From positions 1-8,952 of the forward strand of contig CALGZY010000300.1 in assembly GCA_937934355.1 (NCBI GenBank): a stretch of 8,952 bases of DNA, written 5' to 3'. The position numbers and the translations under genes were made by a program. The notes under the pieces were generated by a model, which saw only the letters and a program-made list of their open reading frames with translations, was not told the origin of the DNA and did no database searches. This DNA is from an uncultured Collinsella sp. (lineage in GTDB: Bacteria; Actinomycetota; Coriobacteriia; Coriobacteriales; Coriobacteriaceae). This document shows, in pieces, positions 5,826 to 8,952 of the stretch. Position 1 is the stretch's first letter. Every line of letters starts with the position of its first letter.

Positions 5826-7706
5826 CTAGGCAGCCTGAACAGAAGGCTGGCCCTCGTCGATAAAGAAGCGCTTGTACCACACTAGGAACACGAGCGGCGT
5901 ATAGATCTTGCGCTGGAAATCGCCCTTGCCCGCAAAGTGCAGATCGAGTAGGTGCATGAGCTCGTCGGTATCGAAGAACTCGCTTGCCCACGGCGCGGTG
6001 AAGTACTCCTTGACATAGTCGTACCACTTTTGCTCGCGCAGCCAGTAGACAATCGGCACCGGGAAGCCCACCTTGGGACGGGTGGCCCACTCATCGGGCA
6101 GCGACTTGTTGGCAGCGTGGCGGAGTACCTGTTTGTTGCCGTTCTCGTTGATGCGGTAGCGGTCGGGAATGTGCTCGGCGAACTCCATGACTTTGCGGTC
6201 CAGGAAGGGCACGCGCAGCTCCAGCGAGTGCGCCATGCACATCTTGTCGGCCTTGAGCAGAATGTCGCCCGGGAGCCACATGTTCATGTCCAGGTACTGC
6301 TTCTTGACCAGCTCGGGCTGACCCTTCACGCGCGCATAGATGGGAGCGGCAAGCTCGAAGGCGCCATCGCCGGTGTTGTACTCGGGCTTGAGCACGCCGT
6401 CGACCTCGCGCTCCGGCCATACCAGAGCCTGTCCCAGGAACGACTTCTCGGGGATCTCGGCACCCTTGACCAGGAAGTTATGTCCCTTGAAGTACGGCAT
6501 ATGCAGCGCCAGGTTACCGAGCGCGCGACGGATGGGCAGCGGCACCATCTTTTTGTACTTGCGCACCGGGACCGTATCCTCGTAGTAGGCGTAGCCGCCA
6601 AAGAGCTCGTCGGCGCCTTCGCCCGAAAGCACGACGGTGACGTCCTTGCAGGCCATCTCGGCCAAGAACCACAGCGGCACGGAAGACAGGTTGGACTGCG
6701 GCTCGTCCATGTGATACTGGATGTCCTCGAGCGCACCGAAGAACTCGTCGGCGGTAATCATCTTGCGAACGTTTTCGACGCCGAGCTTATCGGAAAGCTC
6801 CTTGGCGTAGTTGGTCTCGTTGAAGTTCTTGTAGTCAAAGCCCACCGAGAAGGTCTTGTCGGGCATGAGGCAAGCGGCGATGTAGCTAGAGTCGACGCCA
6901 CCGGAGAGGAACGACGCGACCTTGACGTCGGCGATGCGATGGGCCTCGACGCTCTCGTGCACGACCTCGTCCAGCTCGTCGACGTACTCCTCGAACGGCT
7001 TCTCGACGGCAGAGTAATCGCAATCCCAGTAGCGCTCGATGTTCATCTTGCCGGTCGGGATATCGACGGTAAAGTAGTGCGCCGGCGGCAGCTTGTAGAC
7101 ACCCTCGAAGAAGGTCTCCTCGGTTGCCGAATACTGCAGCGTCATGTACGGACGCAGGGCCTTTTTGTTGACCGCCTTGTGGAAGTGCGGGTAGTCCAGG
7201 AAGCTCTTGATCTCGGAACCAAAGAGCACGCCCGGAGCGCCGTCGCCCGCATCGGCCATGGGATAGTAGTAAAGCGGCTTGATGCCAAAGATGTCGCGGG
7301 CGCCAAAAAGCTTATTCTTCTTTTTGTCCCAGATGACGAAGGCGTACATACCGCGCAGGCGATCGAGGACGGCCTCGCCCCACTCCTCGTAGCCGTGCAG
7401 GAGGCTCTCGGTGTCGGCGCCGCAGTGGAACTTGTAGCCCTTGGCCTCGAGCTCGGAACGAAGTTCTTGGAAGTTGTAGATCTCGCCGTTGAAGACAATG
7501 ACGACGCTGCCGTCCTCATTGGCCATGGGCTGAGCGCCGGCCTCGGTCAGGTCGAGGATCGACAGGCGGCGGAAGCCCAGGGCAACGCGGCCGTCGATAA
7601 ACTGACCGCCCATGTCGGGACCGCGATGGACGATGCGGTCCATCATCTTGATGAGCACCTCGGATTGGTTATCCGTCCCACCGACAAAACCGACAAAACC
7701 GCACAT
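5826..7706 (-). CDS. asnB: Asparagine synthase, glutamine-hydrolysing
   Basis: AsnB makes asparagine from aspartate, ATP and glutamine-derived ammonia. The 626 residues contain an N-terminal class-II glutaminase domain with the nucleophile Cys2 directly after the initiator Met (MCGFVGFVGG), HRGPD (27-31), RRLSILDL (46-53), FNGEIYNF (72-79) and GADTES (96-101). RDIFGIKPLYY (137-147) follows. The synthetase domain has the pyrophosphate loop SFLSGGVDSS (265-274), MDEPQSN (333-339) and LSGEGADELFGGY (360-372). Cys2 fixes the start, which has an AGAGGGG ribosome binding site 7 bases upstream. The length is normal for the bacterial AsnB family. Amidotransferases for cell-surface modification share this fold, and proximity to murE makes that a minor alternative, but overall motif content favours asparagine synthesis. 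The gene is divergent from tRNA-Val and forms its own transcription unit. Confidence 0.93.
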   Translation of the reverse strand: MCGFVGFVGGTDNQSEVLIKMMDRIVHRGPDMGGQFIDGRVALGFRRLSILDLTEAGAQPMANEDGSVVIVFNGEIYNFQELRSELEAKGYKFHCGADTESLLHGYEEWGEAVLDRLRGMYAFVIWDKKKNKLFGARDIFGIKPLYYYPMADAGDGAPGVLFGSEIKSFLDYPHFHKAVNKKALRPYMTLQYSATEETFFEGVYKLPPAHYFTVDIPTGKMNIERYWDCDYSAVEKPFEEYVDELDEVVHESVEAHRIADVKVASFLSGGVDSSYIAACLMPDKTFSVGFDYKNFNETNYAKELSDKLGVENVRKMITADEFFGALEDIQYHMDEPQSNLSSVPLWFLAEMACKDVTVVLSGEGADELFGGYAYYEDTVPVRKYKKMVPLPIRRALGNLALHMPYFKGHNFLVKGAEIPEKSFLGQALVWPEREVDGVLKPEYNTGDGAFELAAPIYARVKGQPELVKKQYLDMNMWLPGDILLKADKMCMAHSLELRVPFLDRKVMEFAEHIPDRYRINENGNKQVLRHAANKSLPDEWATRPKVGFPVPIVYWLREQKWYDYVKEYFTAPWASEFFDTDELMHLLDLHFAGKGDFQRKIYTPLVFLVWYKRFFIDEGQPSVQAA

Positions 7707-7757
7707 ATACTATCCCCTCTGCTGTTGCTGGGCATCAAATCGAATCAGTAGCTTTTG

Positions 7758-7763
7758 AGTATA
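7758..7763 (-). promoter_or_regulatory. asnB: Candidate -10 element for asnB
   Basis: TATACT on the minus strand (five of six consensus bases) lies 52 bases upstream of the asnB ATG. No good -35 is seen at normal spacing: the best, TTCCGC, is 19 bases away. The remaining spacer to the tRNA shows no clear operator. Confidence 0.4.
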
Positions 7764-7874
7764 CCCGAGGGCGTAAAGAGGGGCGGAATGTTCAGGCAAT
7801 CTCAACTGAATCAGCTCCGCTGTGACACGCACCGGTTACCTTTAATGGATATGAGGTGAATGGGGCGATTGTTT

Positions 7875-7883
7875 TGCTATACT
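7875..7883 (+). promoter_or_regulatory. Extended -10 promoter of tRNA-Val
   Basis: TGC directly followed by TATACT on the plus strand ends 10 bases before the first base of the mature tRNA. This places the transcription start at or just before the tRNA 5' end. The -35 region is weak (GGTGAA at 7855-7860), consistent with an extended -10. Confidence 0.6.
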
Positions 7884-7893
7884 CTCTCCGCAC

Positions 7894-7969
7894 GGGCGAT
7901 TGGCGCAACGGTTAGCGCAGGTGCTTTACACGCACAAGGCTGGGGGTTCGAATCCCTCATCGCCCACCA
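7894..7969 (+). tRNA. tRNA-Val (anticodon TAC)
   Basis: The 76 bases fold into a full cloverleaf. The acceptor stem GGGCGAT/ATCGCCC has seven pairs. The D arm is GCGC/GCGC with an 8-base loop containing GG. The anticodon loop is TTTACAC with TAC at positions 34-36. The variable loop has 5 bases, the T arm is GGGGG-TTCGAAT-CCCTC, and the discriminator is A. The CCA end is encoded in the DNA. The top pair of the anticodon stem (27-43) is G-A, a tolerated mismatch. TAC reads GUA and, by wobble, other valine codons. The gene has its own promoter and terminator and is transcribed away from asnB. Its last 18 bases recur at 8138-8155. Confidence 0.97.
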
Positions 7970-8032
7970 TTGAATTGGAAACGGTCCTCGAAAGGGGACC
8001 GTTTTTGTTTGGACCCGGCGCATGGGATTCGA
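7952..8032 (+). repeat. Direct repeat copy A: tRNA-Val 3' end plus terminator
   Basis: These 81 bases run from inside the T arm of tRNA-Val through its terminator to GCATGGGATTCGA. They recur 184-186 bases downstream at 8138-8216 with only a few substitutions and a 2-base length difference. The first 18 bases, up to and including CCA, are identical in the two copies. Confidence 0.85.
7979..8010 (+). terminator. Terminator of tRNA-Val (copy A)
   Basis: AAACGGTCCTC (7979-7989) pairs with GGGGACCGTTT (7994-8004) around a GAAA tetraloop. The eleven pairs include one G-U. TTTTTGTTT begins in the 3' arm and continues beyond it. The stem begins 10 bases after the encoded CCA. Confidence 0.92.
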
Positions 8033-8137
8033 ACCCGCCAGGGTGCGGAGCTGAGGAAACGCGAAGCGTTTTCCAGCGCAGCACGCGAGGAGCGGAGCGA
8101 CGAAGCGGGGCGCGGGCGGCGCCAGCCGCACGCGGAC
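8033..8137. other. GC-rich structured insert between the two repeat copies
   Basis: About 105 bases hold no credible gene but contain two strong hairpins. The first has GGAAACGC (8055-8062) pairing with GCGTTTTCC (8066-8074, one bulged T) around GAA, extended by GCTG/CAGC (8050-8053 with 8079-8082). The second has CGCG-G-GCGGC (8111-8120) pairing with GCCGC-A-CGCG (8125-8134) around GCCA. Between them lies purine-rich GAGCGGAGCGACGAAGCGG. On its left the insert is joined to GGGATTCGAACCC (8024-8036), which on the minus strand resembles a T arm. It could be a non-autonomous repeat element or a structured RNA. Confidence 0.5.
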
Positions 8138-8216
8138 ATCCCTCATCGCCCACCACTGAATTGGAAACGGTCCTCGAAGGGGGACCGTTTTTTTGGGCCC
8201 AGTGCATGGGATTCGA
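8138..8216 (+). repeat. Direct repeat copy B: tRNA-Val 3'-end remnant plus second terminator
   Basis: This is the second copy of the unit at 7952-8032. It starts with ATCCCTCATCGCCCACCA (8138-8155), identical to the 3' end of tRNA-Val. The bases before it do not form a tRNA, so this is a 3' fragment and not a second gene. The match continues through the terminator to GCATGGGATTCGA (8204-8216). Such tRNA 3'-end duplications are the usual footprint of tyrosine-recombinase integration, but no integrase is present here, and identity running past the tRNA end also fits a tandem duplication. Confidence 0.8.
8165..8194 (+). terminator. Second terminator hairpin (copy B)
   Basis: AAACGGTCCTC (8165-8175) pairs with GGGGACCGTTT (8180-8190) around a GAAG loop, followed by a run of seven T (8188-8194). 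One substitution relative to copy A lies in the loop, so the stem is preserved. It would stop any readthrough from tRNA-Val across the structured insert. Confidence 0.85.
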
Positions 8217-8264
8217 GCTCTAAGGACCCCTTATTTCAAGGTCCGTGGTCAAATAATGGCAAAA
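8217..8264. other. Spacer with a small GGACC/GGTCC hairpin
   Basis: A short inverted repeat, GGACC (8224-8228) with GGTCC (8240-8244), is the only structure seen. An inner CCTT/AAGG pairing is a competing fold. No gene is present. Confidence 0.25.
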
Positions 8265-8443
8265 ATGAGTACTGCTACTTTGCTTGCAACATATAAAAAG
8301 ATAGCATTTGCTTAAGTTACGCAACATATGTCCATTATAAGGACTAACAGTTAGATCACAATCGTGCATTCATCGCCATTTCGACTTGCTATCTGGCCTT
8401 ATTAGTCCAAAATTGCTGCTACCAAATCGGTAGCAGTACTCAT
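8265..8443. repeat. AT-rich segment bounded by a perfect 14-bp inverted repeat
   Basis: ATGAGTACTGCTAC at 8265-8278 is exactly matched in inverse by GTAGCAGTACTCAT at 8430-8443. Inside, AGATAGCA (8299-8306) and TGCTATCT (8387-8394) form a second inverted pair. GCAACATAT occurs twice in direct orientation (8286-8294 and 8321-8329), each preceded by TTGCTT at different spacing. The 179-base segment is clearly richer in A and T than the flanking genes and has no credible open frame. It could be a miniature inverted-repeat element or a remnant of acquired DNA. No target-site duplication is evident next to the repeat ends. Confidence 0.5.
8416..8436. repeat. Perfect 8-bp hairpin overlapping the right inverted-repeat end
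   Basis: CTGCTACC pairs with GGTAGCAG around a 5-base AAATC loop. Its right arm is shared with the 14-bp repeat (8430-8443), so two alternative pairings compete for the same bases. No T tract directly follows on either strand. Confidence 0.5.
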
Positions 8444-8473
8444 AATTGATGTTTTTTGACCAGCGGGTCTCCC

Positions 8474-8494
8474 TGCCTTAGCAAATCTAAGGCA
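8474..8494. repeat. Second perfect 8-bp hairpin downstream of argD
   Basis: TGCCTTAG pairs with CTAAGGCA around CAAAT. It lies about 85 bases beyond the argD stop on argD's strand. A T tract is missing on that side, so it is not a canonical terminator. It has the same design (8-bp stem, 5-base loop) as the hairpin at 8416-8436. Confidence 0.45.
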
Positions 8495-8550
8495 AAACGG
8501 GCTCCGGATCGCCAAATCATGCCGCATATGACACACCCAGCAGTCCGGAA

Positions 8551-8565
8551 CCCGGTCCAAATTGA
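8551..8565. repeat. Short motif also found after dtd
   Basis: CCCGGTCCAAATTGA lies 14 bases beyond the argD stop. The same word with one extra C occurs at 163-178, 4 bases beyond the dtd stop. In both cases the minus-strand mRNA would read TCAATTTGG(G)ACCGGG shortly after the stop codon. Confidence 0.35.
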
Positions 8566-8579
8566 GTTATTGCGCCGCG

Positions 8580-8952
8580 TTAGCCCAAGACATCCGACAG
8601 GATCTCGATCAGGCTGTCCACGTCGGCTTCTTCGCAGACAAGTGGCGGCAGGAAACGCAGCGTATGCGCACCTGTAGCGTTGATCACGGCACCGGCGGCC
8701 AGCGCGCGGGCAACAACATCATGCGCGTCGCCCACGGCATCATCCAAATCACAGCCGAGCATCAAGCCGCGGCCACGCACCTCGGTCACGAGCGGCAGCT
8801 TGGCGAGCTTTGCCTCCATATAGGCGCCTACCTTGGCAGCATGGTCGGCATAATCGCCGCGCACGAGCGCGGAGAGCGTCGCGGCGCACGCCGCGACGGC
8901 CAAGCAGCTACCGCCAAAGGTCGAGCCGTGGTCGCCCGGCTTAAACACGTCG
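8580..8952 (-). CDS. argD: Acetylornithine aminotransferase, C-terminal part (5' end outside the window)
   Basis: About 123 C-terminal residues of a class-III, PLP-dependent aminotransferase are present and the frame is open to the window edge. KPGDHGSTFGG matches the conserved segment after the PLP lysine, where the Thr contacts the cofactor phosphate of the partner subunit. EVRGRGLMLGCDL and the ending LRFLPPLVCEEADVDSLIEIL are typical of ArgD-type enzymes, which convert N-acetylglutamate semialdehyde to N-acetylornithine in arginine synthesis. The usual GGNPLA is GGSCLA here, a mild variation. Related ornithine or 4-aminobutyrate aminotransferases cannot be fully excluded because the PLP lysine lies outside. 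If the MurE here uses ornithine, this pathway would also feed the cell wall, which is inference. No clear intrinsic terminator follows. Confidence 0.85.
   Translation of the reverse strand, partial: DVFKPGDHGSTFGGSCLAVAACAATLSALVRGDYADHAAKVGAYMEAKLAKLPLVTEVRGRGLMLGCDLDDAVGDAHDVVARALAAGAVINATGAHTLRFLPPLVCEEADVDSLIEILSDVLG

Noticed and set aside
5952..7751. 599-codon plus-strand open frame opposite asnB
   Set aside because: Despite its length it is the codon-bias shadow of asnB. The minus-strand frame carries every AsnB motif.
8018..8090. Possible second tRNA on the minus strand, suggested by GGGTTCGAATCCC
   Set aside because: Only a degenerate T-arm-like stretch is present. No acceptor, D or anticodon arm can be built around it.
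7877..8296. Several small open frames across tRNA-Val and the repeats
   Set aside because: They are spurious translations of a tRNA and its duplicated 3' end. None has a convincing ribosome binding site or conserved domain.
7970..8579. CRISPR array, toxin-antitoxin pair or other defence system in the gene-poor stretch
   Set aside because: There are only two copies of the long repeat, no regular spacer pattern, and no credible open frame.
8456..8677. 73-codon plus-strand frame near the argD end
   Set aside because: It overlaps argD antisense and has no ribosome binding site or recognisable content.

Overview
The window is a high-GC bacterial chromosome segment. Its gene order and protein features suggest an actinobacterium of the class Coriobacteriia, possibly close to Collinsella. 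That assignment is an inference from protein character: GC-rich third codon positions and a MurE of the lysine/ornithine-adding kind. No marker gene was compared. All recognisable protein genes lie on the minus strand, and the only plus-strand gene is a tRNA.

In transcription order (right to left), the window begins with the C-terminal part of argD (8952-8580). A gene-free stretch of about 610 bases follows (7970-8579). Then come plus-strand tRNA-Val(UAC) (7894-7969) and, divergent from it, asnB (7706-5826), which ends in a textbook intrinsic terminator (5776-5800). Next is a run of six minus-strand genes: murE (5713-4151), a HAD-family phosphatase (about 4043-3132), murI (3080-2196), rph (2141-1416), rdgB (1274-633) and dtd (629-183). 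At the left edge a promoter and ribosome binding site lead into the first 17 codons of an unidentified gene (52-1).

The six-gene run joins two themes. MurI makes D-glutamate and MurE adds the diamino acid to UDP-MurNAc-Ala-Glu, both steps of peptidoglycan precursor synthesis. RNase PH trims tRNA 3' ends, RdgB removes ITP/XTP from the nucleotide pool, and Dtd removes D-amino acids mischarged onto tRNA. The last three are RNA, nucleotide and translation quality-control functions, and Dtd sits a few genes from a D-amino-acid-producing racemase. The genes are spaced 3 to about 140 bases apart. Only rdgB-dtd looks tightly translationally coupled. Hairpins after murE and rph may adjust expression along the run.

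The only part with accessory character is 7970-8579. The last 18 bases of the tRNA plus its terminator are repeated 186 bases downstream, with a strongly structured GC-rich insert between the copies. An AT-rich stretch follows, bounded by a perfect 14-bp inverted repeat, and then two hairpins of matching design. No protein gene was found there. It reads as repeat or integration-scar DNA rather than a defence or biosynthetic system. I found no transposase, integrase, CRISPR array or toxin-antitoxin pair in the window.
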